DNA of 64,000 bases from Chloroflexota bacterium. Lineage in GTDB: Bacteria; Chloroflexota; Anaerolineae; Anaerolineales; Villigracilaceae. Of the stretch, positions 41,691 to 51,886 are shown in pieces (position 1 is the first letter of the stretch; each line of letters starts with the position of its first letter). The translations under genes were made by a program, and so were the position numbers. The notes under the pieces were generated by a model. The model saw nothing but the letters and a program-made list of their open reading frames with translations. It did not search any database and was not told the origin of the DNA. Location of the stretch: contig JACPYX010000008.1 in assembly GCA_016195815.1 (NCBI GenBank), positions 1 through 64,000 of the forward strand, written 5' to 3'.

Positions 41691-42452
41691 CTACGACCTG
41701 ACGCGCTTGATGAAGCCGGGCGTGTTCAACTCGCGTTCAAGCAGATAAGTGAAATAGCCCTGCATGAGACTTTCCGTCTCTTTCTGGACCTCGAGGCTGG
41801 GCCGCGCACGAGAGGCCTCTGCATAGCTCGAGCGTTGGAAGTGACGCAGGTATTTGAGCGCATCCACGGAAATATTTTTCAAATTTGGCAGACCTACTCC
41901 ACAGTTTGGGTCAATGACTCCGCCCGCGCTGAATGAGAAGTATTGATCCTCGGCGGCGATCTCGCGTCCGCAGTTGGCGCACTCGAAGAGTTGCGGGCGG
42001 AATCCCAAATAATCGAGCAGGCGCATTTCAAAATAACGGATGCAAATCCACGCGTCCGTTTTTGATGCGAGGCGCGCAAGCGTTTCGGTCAAGAGTCGAA
42101 AGATCGAAATATTCTCCGCATCGTCTTCATATGTGAAGCGGTCGAGCAATTCAAGGACGTAGGATGCTTGTCCGGTGAGGATCAAATCCTCGTGCAGTGG
42201 CAAATACGCATCAATCGTATCGGCTTGTGTGACGATGAACAGGTCGCGGCCTTTCGCCAGTTGAAGTTTGACGTGCGTGAACGGTTCGAGATGCCCGGCC
42301 TTGCGCGAAGTGACTTTGCGCGCACCTTTGACGATGGCGCGCGTTTTGCCAAGCTGGCGCGTGTACAGGGTCAACAAACGGTCGGCCTCGCCATAATCGG
42401 CATGGCGCAGGACGACGGCTTCGGCGCGCAGAGAATGGAAGGTATCGCGCAT
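41691..42452 (-). CDS. recO: DNA repair protein RecO
   Basis: The 253-residue protein has the N-terminal OB fold: RAEAVVLRHADYGEADRLLT, then RAIVKGARKVTSRKAGHLEP. Two Cys (FECANCG) mark part of the zinc site near residue 157. RecO works with RecR/RecF to load RecA on SSB-coated single-stranded DNA. The SdpI stop codon TAA directly abuts the ATG (zero gap), showing tight coupling in the glmU-cdd-sdpI-recO operon. Confidence 0.93.
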   Translation of the reverse strand: MRDTFHSLRAEAVVLRHADYGEADRLLTLYTRQLGKTRAIVKGARKVTSRKAGHLEPFTHVKLQLAKGRDLFIVTQADTIDAYLPLHEDLILTGQASYVLELLDRFTYEDDAENISIFRLLTETLARLASKTDAWICIRYFEMRLLDYLGFRPQLFECANCGREIAAEDQYFSFSAGGVIDPNCGVGLPNLKNISVDALKYLRHFQRSSYAEASRARPSLEVQKETESLMQGYFTYLLERELNTPGFIKRVRS

Positions 42453-42782
42453 TTACAAAGTTTGGACGTAAGAGCGAATCAAGAGAAGGCTGACGATCAG
42501 CGGCAATGCAAATGCGCCCAGATGAATGAGCCAAAGAGCGAAGCCAATATTCGTAACGGTGGTTGTATTCGGAATGGTCCACGCCACGGCAAGATAAATG
42601 AAACTGGAAACCAGAAGAACCACTCCCGCGAACCGGTTGGCCGGATACCAAATCTCATCGCTGGAAAGAGTCTTCGGAGTGCGGACACCATAAATGGACT
42701 GGCGCGGAATCCAGCCGAAGATCAGCGGAAGGGAAAACAGGGCGATCAAAGCGGACGGAATAAAGAATGGTTGGCCGAACAT
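42453..42782 (-). CDS. SdpI-family membrane protein
   Basis: The 109-residue protein has about three transmembrane helices and the SdpI signature GVRTPKTLSSDEIWYPANRF. In Bacillus, SdpI gives immunity to the SdpC toxin and acts as a signal receptor; most homologues have unknown roles. No toxin partner is nearby. It lies 15 nt after cdd and abuts recO. Confidence 0.85.
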   Translation of the reverse strand: MFGQPFFIPSALIALFSLPLIFGWIPRQSIYGVRTPKTLSSDEIWYPANRFAGVVLLVSSFIYLAVAWTIPNTTTVTNIGFALWLIHLGAFALPLIVSLLLIRSYVQTL

Positions 42783-42797
42783 TTTGCGCTCCTAAAC

Positions 42798-43205
42798 TTA
42801 TCGCGAGAGTTTTTCAGAAGTAAACGCGCCCGGCAACAACTCGGCCACTGTCATTTTTTGGATCAGCTTTTCTTTTCCGTCCGCGATCAGGACGATGGCG
42901 TCCAACCCAAACTCGGCCAGCACCTGACGACATGAGCCGCACGGAGAACCGCCATTATCGGTGACAAGTGCAATGACTTCGAACTCGCGCTCGCCATCTG
43001 AAACTGCTTTAAAAACAGCCACGCGCTCGGCGCACATCGTCGCCGGATAGGCGGCATTTTCAATGTTGACACCGGTATAAACGCGGCCAGTCTTCGTACG
43101 GAGCGCGGCCCCGACCGCATAATTGGAATAGGGCGCATAGGCGCGGCGGCGCGCTTCGTTGGCAAGATTGATCAGTTGTTTATAGTCTTCAGTGAGTTGA
43201 GTCAT
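42798..43205 (-). CDS. cdd: Cytidine deaminase
   Basis: From the ATG at 43205 the protein is 135 residues, normal for tetrameric Cdd. The zinc and catalytic motifs are MCAERVAVFKA (C, with E as proton shuttle) and PCGSCRQVL (two Cys). APYSNYAVGAAL and NIENAAYPAT are also diagnostic. It converts (deoxy)cytidine to (deoxy)uridine in pyrimidine salvage. Confidence 0.96.
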   Translation of the reverse strand: MTQLTEDYKQLINLANEARRRAYAPYSNYAVGAALRTKTGRVYTGVNIENAAYPATMCAERVAVFKAVSDGEREFEVIALVTDNGGSPCGSCRQVLAEFGLDAIVLIADGKEKLIQKMTVAELLPGAFTSEKLSR

Positions 43206-43256
43206 ACAAAGCCTTTCGTTTCCAAGTATGCCGGCAGATATCGTACTCAAAGAATA

Positions 43257-44618
43257 TTATGCAGGTTTTTTTCTGTCAATTTTCCTGATGGCGCGCGCCG
43301 GCATTCCAACAACCAACGTATCTTCGGCGACGTTCTTCGTTACCACCGCGCCCGCGCCGGTCTTTGCTCCGTTGCCGATTTTCAGCGGCGCGACCAGCAT
43401 CGTATCCGAGCCGATGAACACGTCTGCGCCGATCTCGGTCGGATGCTTCTTTTCACCGTCGAAGTTGCAAGTGATGGTTCCCGCGCCAATGTTGGTGTTT
43501 GGGCCGATCTGCGCGTTGCCGATGTACGAGAAGTGTCCCATCTTCACGTCATCGGCAAGATAAGAGTCTTTAACTTCGCCGAAGTTGCCCATGTGAACGC
43601 GCTTGCCCAGATGCGCGCCTTTCCGCAGGCGGGCGAACGGACCCATGTCCACGCCATCTTCAACGACCGCGCCTTCCAGCACGGAAGCGAAAATCTTGCA
43701 GTCATTTCCAATGGTCGTATCGCGGATGATCGCATTCGGCCCGATGGCGTTCCGTTCGCCGATAATCGTCTCGCCATGAATGTATGTGTTCGGCATGATG
43801 ACGCTATCTTTGCCAATCATCACGCCTGTTTCGATGTACGTCGAAGCGGGATCGGTCATCGTCACACCGTTCAACATGTGTTCAAGGTTGAGGCGGGCGC
43901 GCATGGCGGCTTCGGCCTCGGCGAGATGGACGCGCGTGTTGATTCCAATTGTTTCGATCAAGTCATCGTGGAGGACGGCTTGAACGGGCATATTTTCTTT
44001 TACCGCGAGTTCGACGACATTCGTTAAATAATATTCACCTTTTTGCGGATTCTTCTGAATGCGATGCAAAGCAGGCCACAACCAATCTGCAGTGAAGCAA
44101 TATGCGCCGACGTTCAATTCTTTGATCTCGCGTTGTTCGGGCGTGGCGACATATTCTTCGACGATGGCAGACACCGTCCCGTTCGCGTTGCGCACGATCC
44201 GCCCGAAGCCGCGCGGATCGTCTGCGATAACGGTCAACAAAGTCAAAGGTCCGGGATTGAGGCGTTGAGTCTCGACCAGCCGTTGAAAGGTCTCGCCACG
44301 CAGAAGCGGCATGTCCGCATATGTCACAATGACGTAATCCGCTTTGCCTTTGACGAGAGACTCGGCCTGCAGTGCGGCGTGCGCGGTTCCCAACTGCGGC
44401 TCTTGCACGACACAATCAGCGGACTCCGCTAAAAAGGCTTTGACCTGTTCCGCGCCGTGTCCCACCACCACAACCGGTTTCCCGGCGGCCGCGTGTTTCA
44501 AAGATTCGATCACATGCCAGATCATTGGCCTGCCACACAGCGGGTGCAAAACTTTGGGCAGATCTGATTTCATGCGCGTGCCCTGGCCGGCGGCCAGCAA
44601 TACAGCGGTTGTTTTCAT
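43257..44618 (-). CDS. glmU: Bifunctional GlmU: uridyl- and acetyltransferase
   Basis: From the ATG at 44618 (AGGAG upstream) the protein is 453 residues. The N-terminal half carries AVLLAAGQGTRMKSDLPK and ADMPLLRGETF. The C-terminal half is a left-handed beta-helix of hexapeptide repeats (IGERNAIGPNAIIRDTTIGN), with NFDGEKKHPTEIGADVFIGS near the active site. It converts GlcN-1-P to UDP-GlcNAc for the envelope. It heads the operon with cdd, sdpI-like and recO. Confidence 0.97.
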   Translation of the reverse strand: MKTTAVLLAAGQGTRMKSDLPKVLHPLCGRPMIWHVIESLKHAAAGKPVVVVGHGAEQVKAFLAESADCVVQEPQLGTAHAALQAESLVKGKADYVIVTYADMPLLRGETFQRLVETQRLNPGPLTLLTVIADDPRGFGRIVRNANGTVSAIVEEYVATPEQREIKELNVGAYCFTADWLWPALHRIQKNPQKGEYYLTNVVELAVKENMPVQAVLHDDLIETIGINTRVHLAEAEAAMRARLNLEHMLNGVTMTDPASTYIETGVMIGKDSVIMPNTYIHGETIIGERNAIGPNAIIRDTTIGNDCKIFASVLEGAVVEDGVDMGPFARLRKGAHLGKRVHMGNFGEVKDSYLADDVKMGHFSYIGNAQIGPNTNIGAGTITCNFDGEKKHPTEIGADVFIGSDTMLVAPLKIGNGAKTGAGAVVTKNVAEDTLVVGMPARAIRKIDRKKPA

Positions 44619-44718
44619 AGACGACTCCTGAATCATACAACGATGGAGAACAAAAAAGACGAACTTGCGCCGTATGCGAAGCCCGTCTTAGTTGGTCAGC
44701 CCGCGAAGCGGGAGGAGG

Positions 44719-44789
44719 CTGGGGCGCCTGGATTCGAACCAAGATTCACAGATTCAAAGTCTGGTGTGCTGCCGTTGCACCACGCCCCA
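44719..44789 (-). tRNA. tRNA-Gln (TTG)
   Basis: Minus-strand cloverleaf: acceptor TGGGGCG / CGCCCCA, anticodon loop CTTTGAA, T-loop GTTCGAATC. It starts with U1-A72, typical of tRNA-Gln. It lies between the response-regulator gene and glmU. Confidence 0.95.
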
Positions 44790-44813
44790 GAGCGCCGCAA
44801 ATTGTATCATAAT

Positions 44814-45878
44814 TTATTTCTTCTTCTCGTCTGGGGTCAGCCCCATCTTGCGAGCCTGTTCGTATGAGATCACTTCCGGGTTGGTGGATTTTCCGGCGTG
44901 TTGTTCGGCGGCCTTGTTCCAGAAATCGTCCATCTCATCCTGTTTGACTTTCTTCTTGGCGCCTTTTAACAAAGCTTCCATTTCAGGGGCGGGAGGCGCG
45001 GCCGGGAGATCGCCGGTTTTGGCCTTCTGCCTGGCTGAAGCTGCGGACGGCGGCTTTTGCTCTTTGAGCTCTGCCGTCACGCCCATGGAGCGCAGGGAGC
45101 GTTCCACTTCCTTTCGTAAAGCGAACATGGCATCGATGGTGTCGGGGAGATTTCCCCGATCGGTGATTCCGTTCCCGGCCAGCAACAAAGAATAAGTAGT
45201 ATCAATCGGGATCAGGAGCAGGTCATGATCACCGCCGTTGAAAACGAAGTATTGAACGGGTATTTCCTGGCGATTGAATTTTGCGACTTTTATCCCCGCC
45301 CCAAAGATGGCCGACAGCGCCGAGAGCAGCGAGACTTCCATGCTGCTATCGCGTAAATCTCCGGCGCGCGCCATCACCATGCCGCGCTCATTGAGCAGGA
45401 AAACGGCCTGAGCTTTGATATCCTGCCTGAAGTTGGCGAGCAGGTCCGAGATCCGGGAACGACGCGCTTCGCTTTTTACATCCGATTCGGGAGGGAAGAT
45501 CGTGCGGACAAGGCCGAGGTTGCGTTCGACCACGTCCAGAAAATCGGCCAGGGGAATGGGCTTGTCAAAAAGGGCGACCGCGCCCGCATTAAGCATTTCA
45601 TCACGCGCTTTGCGGTCCGTCATGCCCGAAATCAAAATCACTTTGACCTCGGGATTCCTGGCGCGCACTTTGTGCATTAACTCGATACCGGTCATGCCGG
45701 GCAAAAGGTAATCGGCCACCAGCATGTCTATGTTGCGGCGGCCGACTTCCAACAAAGCCTCCTCGCCGGAGGGCGATTCGAAAATTTCAAGTTCGCTGTT
45801 CTTCAGCGTATCCAGTGTGGAATGCAAAAGGCGAAGGATATCGCGTTGATCGTCAACAAGCAGAATGCCGTGCCCCAT
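44814..45878 (-). CDS. Response regulator with roadblock/LC7-like domain
   Basis: The 354-residue protein has an N-terminal receiver domain: ILLVDDQRDILR, phospho-acceptor Asp in DMLVADYLLPGM (about D55) and LFDKPIPLADF. After a linker, residues about 145-255 look like a roadblock/LC7 domain (KAQAVFLLNERGMVMARAGD), a module usually tied to small GTPases such as MglA. The C-terminus is charged and disordered. No DNA-binding domain is present. It starts 13 nt after the last ABC ATPase gene and so may be co-transcribed with it. Confidence 0.8.
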   Translation of the reverse strand: MGHGILLVDDQRDILRLLHSTLDTLKNSELEIFESPSGEEALLEVGRRNIDMLVADYLLPGMTGIELMHKVRARNPEVKVILISGMTDRKARDEMLNAGAVALFDKPIPLADFLDVVERNLGLVRTIFPPESDVKSEARRSRISDLLANFRQDIKAQAVFLLNERGMVMARAGDLRDSSMEVSLLSALSAIFGAGIKVAKFNRQEIPVQYFVFNGGDHDLLLIPIDTTYSLLLAGNGITDRGNLPDTIDAMFALRKEVERSLRSMGVTAELKEQKPPSAASARQKAKTGDLPAAPPAPEMEALLKGAKKKVKQDEMDDFWNKAAEQHAGKSTNPEVISYEQARKMGLTPDEKKK

Positions 45879-45891
45879 AATATCCTTTTGA

Positions 45892-46884
45892 TTACTCGGC
45901 CAGCCAGCAGGCTACCCAGTGATTGGGTTTGATCTCACGAAATTCCGGCTCTTTTTGCGAGCACATTTCGACAGCAATCGGGCAACGGGGGTGGAAGCGG
46001 CATCCGCTCGGTGGATGAAGCGGACTGGGCACATCACCCTTCAAAATGGTGCGTTTGCGCTTCATTTTCGGATCCGGAACGGGGATGGCGGACATGAGCG
46101 CCTGCGTGTACGGATGCTTGGGATCACGATAGATTTCATCGCGGCCAGCCAGTTCAACCATTTTGCCCAGGTACATGACCGCCACGCGATCAGAAATGTG
46201 TTCGACCACGCTCAAGTTATGGGCGATGAAAAGATAGGTCAAGCCGAATTCGGATTGCAGATCTTTGAGAATGTTAAGCACCTGCGATTGAATGGACACA
46301 TCCAACGCGGAAACCGGCTCATCGCAGACAATAAACTTGGGGCGCAGAGCCAGGGCGCGTGCAATTCCAATGCGCTGGCGCTGACCGCCGGAAAACTCAT
46401 GCGGATAGCGGCGGGCATGATAATGTTCCAGCCCAACCCTCTTGAGGGTATCCATCATAACATCCACGCGCTCTTTGGATGCGCCGATGTTGTGGATGTG
46501 CAGGCCTTCCATCACCGACTCGCCGATCGGCACGCGCGGATCAAGCGAAGCGTATGGGTCCTGAAAGATAATCTGCAAATCGCGGCGGGCGGCCTTCAAC
46601 TCGGCACTCTTCAACTTGAAGACATCCCTGCCGTCATAGATCACAGAGCCTGCCGTAGGTTCGATCAGGCGCAGCATGGTCCGGCCAATGGTCGTCTTGC
46701 CGCAACCCGATTCGCCCACCATGCCAAGCGTCTCGCCCTTCCTGACAATGAAGCTGACATCATCCACAGCCTGAACCTGCGCCACCACACGCTGCATGAT
46801 GCCTGCCCGAACCGGGAAGTATTTCTTCAGACCCTGCACGTTCACCAAATCTAATTTTGATTGGTTAGCGGTAATCTCGCTCAT
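45892..46884 (-). CDS. Oligopeptide-type ABC ATPase (DppF/OppF)
   Basis: From the ATG at 46884 (GGAGAA upstream) the protein is 330 residues. It has Walker [16 protein letters not shown], the ABC signature LSGGQ variant [15 protein letters not shown], and Walker [12 protein letters not shown]. The C-terminal OppF-type Cys cluster ([20 protein letters not shown]) is present. Tail length and motif suit importers for peptides or oligosaccharides. It pairs with the DppD-type gene 20 nt upstream. Confidence 0.92.
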   Translation of the reverse strand: MSEITANQSKLDLVNVQGLKKYFPVRAGIMQRVVAQVQAVDDVSFIVRKGETLGMVGESGCGKTTIGRTMLRLIEPTAGSVIYDGRDVFKLKSAELKAARRDLQIIFQDPYASLDPRVPIGESVMEGLHIHNIGASKERVDVMMDTLKRVGLEHYHARRYPHEFSGGQRQRIGIARALALRPKFIVCDEPVSALDVSIQSQVLNILKDLQSEFGLTYLFIAHNLSVVEHISDRVAVMYLGKMVELAGRDEIYRDPKHPYTQALMSAIPVPDPKMKRKRTILKGDVPSPLHPPSGCRFHPRCPIAVEMCSQKEPEFREIKPNHWVACWLAE

Positions 46885-46904
46885 CAAATTCTCCAATAAT
46901 GTGG

Positions 46905-47930
46905 TTAACGCGCTTTAAGGGGCGCGCGGTGACCTTCCGCGTTTTGGTACAACCAGCAGCGGACGACGTGTCCGGGCTTGACTTCGGCCAAATCAGGGTC
47001 GGCCTGGGTACAGATATTCAAGCCGTGCTTGACGCGCGCCAGGCAACGCGGCGCAAAACGGCATCCAGCCGGAGGATTGATCAGGTTCGGCACAGAACCG
47101 GGGATCACATCCAAACGTTCTTTGATCTTGCCCAGCACCGGGATCGAACCAATCAGGCCTTGTGTGTATGGGTGAAGCGGGTAATCAAAAAGCTCGGTTA
47201 CTTCGGCCTGCTCCACGATCTCGCCCGCGTACATTACGGCCACACGTTCGGCCATTTCCGCGATCACACCCAGGTCATGCGTAATGAGAAGCACAGACGT
47301 GCCCATCTTCTCGCGCATATCGAGCATCAAATCCAATATCTGCGCCTGAATGGTCACATCCAGCGCAGTCGTCGGTTCATCTGCGATCAAAAGCTCTGGC
47401 ACACAAGCCAGCCCCATCGCAATCATGACGCGCTGGGCCATACCTCCCGAAAGTTCATGCGGGAAAGCCTGGGCGCGGCGCTCCGCTTCGGGAATACCGA
47501 CCATTCTCAGCAATTCCACGGCGCGCTTTTCTCCGGCCTCCTTGCCTAAATCCTGATGGATGCCCAATACCTCGGCAATTTGATCGCCTATTTTAAAGAC
47601 CGGGTTGAGCGCGGTTTGCGGCTGTTGAAAGATCATCGAAATACGGTTGCCGCGCACCTTCATCATTTCTTCTTCAGATAACTTCAACAGGTCGGTCCCG
47701 TCCAATAAAATTTCACCTTCCAACACTTTACCGGGCAGCGAAACCAGGCGCATGATCGAAAGCGACGTCACACTCTTGCCGCATCCCGACTCACCGACCA
47801 ACCCAAGTATCTCACCCGGATGGACGACAAAGTCCACGCCGTCTACGGCGTGCACCACACCATCCTCTGTAAAAAAATGCGTCTTAAGGTTTTTTACTTC
47901 CAGCAAAGGTCTCTGATCAGTCTTCGCCAC
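46905..47930 (-). CDS. Oligopeptide-type ABC ATPase (DppD/OppD)
   Basis: The protein is 341 residues and starts with GTG at 47930, with GAGGAG 7 nt upstream. Walker A is [15 protein letters not shown], the signature is [16 protein letters not shown], and Walker B is [12 protein letters not shown]. The C-terminal [19 protein letters not shown] matches the OppD/OppF extension. It drives a peptide- or sugar-type importer with the DppF-type neighbour. Confidence 0.92.
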   Translation of the reverse strand: MAKTDQRPLLEVKNLKTHFFTEDGVVHAVDGVDFVVHPGEILGLVGESGCGKSVTSLSIMRLVSLPGKVLEGEILLDGTDLLKLSEEEMMKVRGNRISMIFQQPQTALNPVFKIGDQIAEVLGIHQDLGKEAGEKRAVELLRMVGIPEAERRAQAFPHELSGGMAQRVMIAMGLACVPELLIADEPTTALDVTIQAQILDLMLDMREKMGTSVLLITHDLGVIAEMAERVAVMYAGEIVEQAEVTELFDYPLHPYTQGLIGSIPVLGKIKERLDVIPGSVPNLINPPAGCRFAPRCLARVKHGLNICTQADPDLAEVKPGHVVRCWLYQNAEGHRAPLKAR

Positions 47931-47976
47931 GGCGAACTCCTCATTCAGGATTGGGGGTGATTATAGCAAAGTTTTT

Positions 47977-49923
47977 TTATTGTGACGCAGGAACTGCAAG
48001 AGAGGGCGCGCCGTAAATTCCGCTCAAGCCGCCCGGCACAGAATCAAACGGATAGTTGATGTTGCGATACGCGTCATACGTCACGCCCGAATATAACGGG
48101 ATAAATGGCAAATCCTGCGCGAGGATGGATTGAATCTCATAGGCCTGTTTCCGCGCCTGACCCAGATCGCTGGTCGAATTCAACGCCTCACACTGCGACT
48201 TCAAGAGATCGCCGTTATAACCGAATGGATTCCCGCCCCCGAACCAATCGCACAGATAACTCGGATATTCGCCCAGCCTCCAGCCGAGGATCGCCATGTC
48301 ATATTGATGGCTACTGAAGACGGCATAATTAACATTTTGAGCATCTGTGGTCTGCCAATTAACATTTATGCCAAGGTAATTCATCTGTTTTTCAACTATT
48401 CCCGGCGTTCCATACGCATCTGTTGGAGACCTTGGATCACGTTCTCTCGAAAGCAAGGTAATAGGCGGGAGATATTCTCCACCTGGCGACTTAATTCCTT
48501 TGCCAGGGTTATTCGATGTGGGTTCGCTATCCCATGAATACCCGGCTGTTTTCAAAATCTCAACAGATTTCAAAAGACGTGCAAGATCATTTAACCCGCC
48601 ACAAGGCAAGATTCCATCTACGGTATACCAGAAAGACTCTTTAGACTGAATAAATGAATTCAACGGATTTGTTGCAACAATTAAGTTCTCGCTGAAGATT
48701 CCATTCAGCGAACATCCGAATGCTTTACGCAAAATCCCATCGGCCAACTGCGGATCAGACTGATTAAACACAAGGAATTCCGCATTGTGATTTGAACTGC
48801 GCATCAAATTTTTATTATTGAATAAAGTCACATCAACAGGCTGAATGCCGGCAGGAGATAAATATTCATCCACCTTATTACTTTGAAATGCATCAAATCC
48901 TTCACCTTGATTTTGGTAAACATGATAAACAGCGCGATCAAACTTTGGCTCGCCGAACGGAAACGCGGGATTCACCTTGTTGATCCAGGCGCCATTATCC
49001 TGTCCGGCGGGAATCCAATTTCCCAGCGTCGGTTCATCTGTATCATCCAGCGCGTACAGCGATTCGTGCGCGGCATTCATGGCATTATCAAAATTTGACT
49101 GGGCTTTCGCGATATCGTTATTGGCTTCGTTAAGATCACTTTGCTGACGCGTGAGCGCGGCTTGAGCCCGTTGAGCCTCAGCGGACGTCATCGGCGCGGA
49201 TGCAATGGACAGATTGAGTGCGTTTACTTTTTGTTGAAGGTCATCTACTTTGACCTTTAGTCTTTCAATTTGTGAAGCAAGATCATTCGGCGGGAGCAAA
49301 GCCGCGGGGTCAGTGACCTTTTCAGACCAATATGCTTTTTGAACAATGGGGCCTTGCAGCGCGCCATATTGCCACACACCGACATTCGGCTGTTTCTTGA
49401 AAAAGAATTTGACCGTTTGAGCGTCAACGATTTCAGCACGATCGAGATAATCCGGGTTGTAGAAGTCGCGCCAGTCAAAGCCGAGTTGAAAGGACAGGGC
49501 TGTGTTCACAGTGAAGGCAACATCCTCGGCGGTAAATGGAGAACCGTCCGTCCAAGTCAAATCAGGTCGAAGCGGGACGGTTGCGGTAAAAAAATTTCCT
49601 TCCCGTTGAACGGGCGAGGGCATTCCGCTGGCCGCCATCGGCTCGAATTGCCGGCCGGGGATCGAGAGGCGATAAAGCCGCGGCCAATATTCGTTGCGAA
49701 CGGCGTAATTATTGTATGAATAACCTTTGGCATCGAACAAGGCCCAGACGTTCACGTCGGTCACTTTACCGATCAATGCAAAACGGATTTCGGGCGCGCG
49801 GGAAATGGGAGTCGCCGCGGGCGTGGGAATGGCCGTCGAAACGAGGGCCGTTTGAGGTCCGCATGAGGCGAGCAGAATCGCAAAGATTCCCGCGAGGGCG
49901 AATAGTCTCAAACGTATGGTCAC
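47977..49923 (-). CDS. Family-5 substrate-binding lipoprotein with coiled-coil insert
   Basis: The protein is 648 residues and starts with GTG at 49923, overlapping the previous stop by 4 nt (GTGA). It has lipobox LASC (Cys21) and the family-5 motif PDLTWTDGSPFTAEDVAFTV in canonical order. At residues about 213-290 there is an insert with heptad-like spacing (ASQIERLKVKVDDLQQKVNA) that is not part of the usual fold. DGILRKAFGCSLN is the later VREA-type motif. It probably captures an oligopeptide or sugar outside the membrane. Ligand unknown. Confidence 0.85.
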   Translation of the reverse strand: MTIRLRLFALAGIFAILLASCGPQTALVSTAIPTPAATPISRAPEIRFALIGKVTDVNVWALFDAKGYSYNNYAVRNEYWPRLYRLSIPGRQFEPMAASGMPSPVQREGNFFTATVPLRPDLTWTDGSPFTAEDVAFTVNTALSFQLGFDWRDFYNPDYLDRAEIVDAQTVKFFFKKQPNVGVWQYGALQGPIVQKAYWSEKVTDPAALLPPNDLASQIERLKVKVDDLQQKVNALNLSIASAPMTSAEAQRAQAALTRQQSDLNEANNDIAKAQSNFDNAMNAAHESLYALDDTDEPTLGNWIPAGQDNGAWINKVNPAFPFGEPKFDRAVYHVYQNQGEGFDAFQSNKVDEYLSPAGIQPVDVTLFNNKNLMRSSNHNAEFLVFNQSDPQLADGILRKAFGCSLNGIFSENLIVATNPLNSFIQSKESFWYTVDGILPCGGLNDLARLLKSVEILKTAGYSWDSEPTSNNPGKGIKSPGGEYLPPITLLSRERDPRSPTDAYGTPGIVEKQMNYLGINVNWQTTDAQNVNYAVFSSHQYDMAILGWRLGEYPSYLCDWFGGGNPFGYNGDLLKSQCEALNSTSDLGQARKQAYEIQSILAQDLPFIPLYSGVTYDAYRNINYPFDSVPGGLSGIYGAPSLAVPASQ

Positions 49924-51866
49924 TTACAAGCCTGCCCCATATCAAAAGCTTCGACATTCCAAAGCGGATTGGCGCTGGAGTCGAGGTCGAAGTGACAGAA
50001 GTCGGCGCGCGCCGCCGCCACTTTTAGGCGATAGTAAAGCGGAATGGATGGCAGTTCGTTGGCAAAGATGGCCTGCGCCTGGCGATAGGATTCGGTATAA
50101 CTTTGCTCGCTTGGCAGGGAAGAACGGGCCGCATTACATGCGGAATCATAGGCAGGATTGTTATATCCGCTAACATTCGCGCCGACCCAAAGATTGGCCG
50201 CGTTTGGAATTTCATTGCCGATGAACCAGTTACAGGGCGGTTCTGTGTCGTTCGTGGTCATGGCGTATTCGATGAGATCGAAGCGGCGGCCGAAGAGCGG
50301 CCCCACAGGGCCGGGCGCGTATAGATCATTCTGAGTGTAATACTGCACGTTAACGCCAATGCCGCATTGCGCGAGGGATTGAGACAAAATATCTGCGGCC
50401 TGGCGGCGCTGCGCCGACTGCGTGGTGAAATAATTTAACATCAACGATGTACCTGCCGCAACGTTCTTGACGGTGACCGCCTGCCGCGGCGTGGCAGGAT
50501 TGCCATCGAGATCCCTCCAACCCACTTGCTCAAGCAACTGAGTCCCTGCGCGGGGGTCAAAGGAATAGGCGGGAATACTGCCGTCATAAAGCGGATGGTT
50601 GGGCGGGAGAAAACTGCCCGGCACGGATGATTGGCCGAACAACACGGTGTCAACTATTTTCTGGCGATCAAGACACAAAGCCATCGCCTGGCGTGTGCGC
50701 GGGTCGGCGAGAATATCCTGGCGGTCGCCCTTTTCTGTGTTATAGCCATCATCGTAAGATGCGGGAGCGATGCCAAGCCCAAGCCATTCAATGGACATGC
50801 CCGGCGTGAAAAGCGCCTGGGCTTCTCCCGATTGCTGCAGTTGTTGAAGCAGGGCCACTTGTGTATCGAGACGAATGCTTGGGTCAAGAACATCGCACCG
50901 TCCGGCAGTTAGTTCACTGATGGCAGTATTCGGGTCGGGGATAAAACGAAAGGTCAGTTGATCGAATTTTGGATAGCCTTCGGCGGCGCGGAAGTAATAT
51001 GGATTCCTAACAAGCGTAATGCGGTCACCTGTGACCCATTCCTGCATCATATACGGTCCCCAGCCAATGGGTGCGCGTGAAGCGGCGTCTATCTGCGGGA
51101 GGTCGGCGGCCGTGAATTGACTCCAGACATGCTTGGGCGCGGGACTCCAAAAATTGGTGAAAAATGTCGGGTCAATAAAACCGGGCACGCCCCACCATTG
51201 GGTGGTGGCGGAGTCTGTGGCTTCGTAAGTCTGGGTGCGGTCTATAAGAAATTTCGAGCCCTTCGTGTTTTTGTCGGCGGCAAGTTGATAAGCGTAAACC
51301 GAATCGTCGGCAGTCAGCGGCGTGCCGTCAGACCAGGTGATGTCGGGTCGCAGGCGGAAGTTGACGATCATTTGATCCATTTGCAAAGAGCTGACACCGT
51401 CATAGGTGATGGTGCATTCAGCCGTTCGGCAACTGGCGGGACGCACCCGCACACCTGCCGCGAGCGCAGTAAGGCTGCCGGACGCGTCCACGATCAGACT
51501 GCCCGGCGAAACAGTGATGGGCGTGATCTGTGCATCGCCATCCGCCAGGTTGGGCAATTTTTGCAGGATGACCGGCAGATATTCATAACCGACCGTGTCT
51601 ATTGGCCCGTCGTCAATGGCGGCCAGCACGCTGAGCGCCGCGTCATTCGGACCCGCGAACGGGTACAACGTATTCGGCTCTGATCCCAGGCAGACGGTTA
51701 ACACGCGCGGCGCTGTTGGCGCGGATGTGAGAATAGGCGCGGGACTGACGGCCTCAGGCGTGGATGCCGCGCCGCTGCGGGCGGGCAATCCACATGCGGA
51801 GAGCAGAAAAACCAAAAGGGTTGATAAGCTGAATAGTTTTAAAAACCGGCCATTCGTCCCGATCAT
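49920..51866 (-). CDS. Family-5 substrate-binding lipoprotein, canonical
   Basis: From the ATG at 51866 (AGGAG upstream) the protein is 648 residues, with lipobox LSAC. Family motifs come in normal order: RPDITWSDGTPLTADDSVYA, GWGPYMMQEWVTGD, FDQLTFRFIPDPNTAISELT, then LADPRTRQAMALCLDRQKIV. It is translationally coupled to a similar binding protein downstream. No permease genes are in this sub-cluster. Confidence 0.88.
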   Translation of the reverse strand: MIGTNGRFLKLFSLSTLLVFLLSACGLPARSGAASTPEAVSPAPILTSAPTAPRVLTVCLGSEPNTLYPFAGPNDAALSVLAAIDDGPIDTVGYEYLPVILQKLPNLADGDAQITPITVSPGSLIVDASGSLTALAAGVRVRPASCRTAECTITYDGVSSLQMDQMIVNFRLRPDITWSDGTPLTADDSVYAYQLAADKNTKGSKFLIDRTQTYEATDSATTQWWGVPGFIDPTFFTNFWSPAPKHVWSQFTAADLPQIDAASRAPIGWGPYMMQEWVTGDRITLVRNPYYFRAAEGYPKFDQLTFRFIPDPNTAISELTAGRCDVLDPSIRLDTQVALLQQLQQSGEAQALFTPGMSIEWLGLGIAPASYDDGYNTEKGDRQDILADPRTRQAMALCLDRQKIVDTVLFGQSSVPGSFLPPNHPLYDGSIPAYSFDPRAGTQLLEQVGWRDLDGNPATPRQAVTVKNVAAGTSLMLNYFTTQSAQRRQAADILSQSLAQCGIGVNVQYYTQNDLYAPGPVGPLFGRRFDLIEYAMTTNDTEPPCNWFIGNEIPNAANLWVGANVSGYNNPAYDSACNAARSSLPSEQSYTESYRQAQAIFANELPSIPLYYRLKVAAARADFCHFDLDSSANPLWNVEAFDMGQACK

Positions 51867-51886
51867 GTGCGCTCCTTTATTCATTG

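Noticed and set aside
45919-46854. Plus-strand open frame of 311 codons
   Set aside because: Exactly antisense to a DppF-type ATPase with all Walker motifs; length reflects GC-driven lack of stops.
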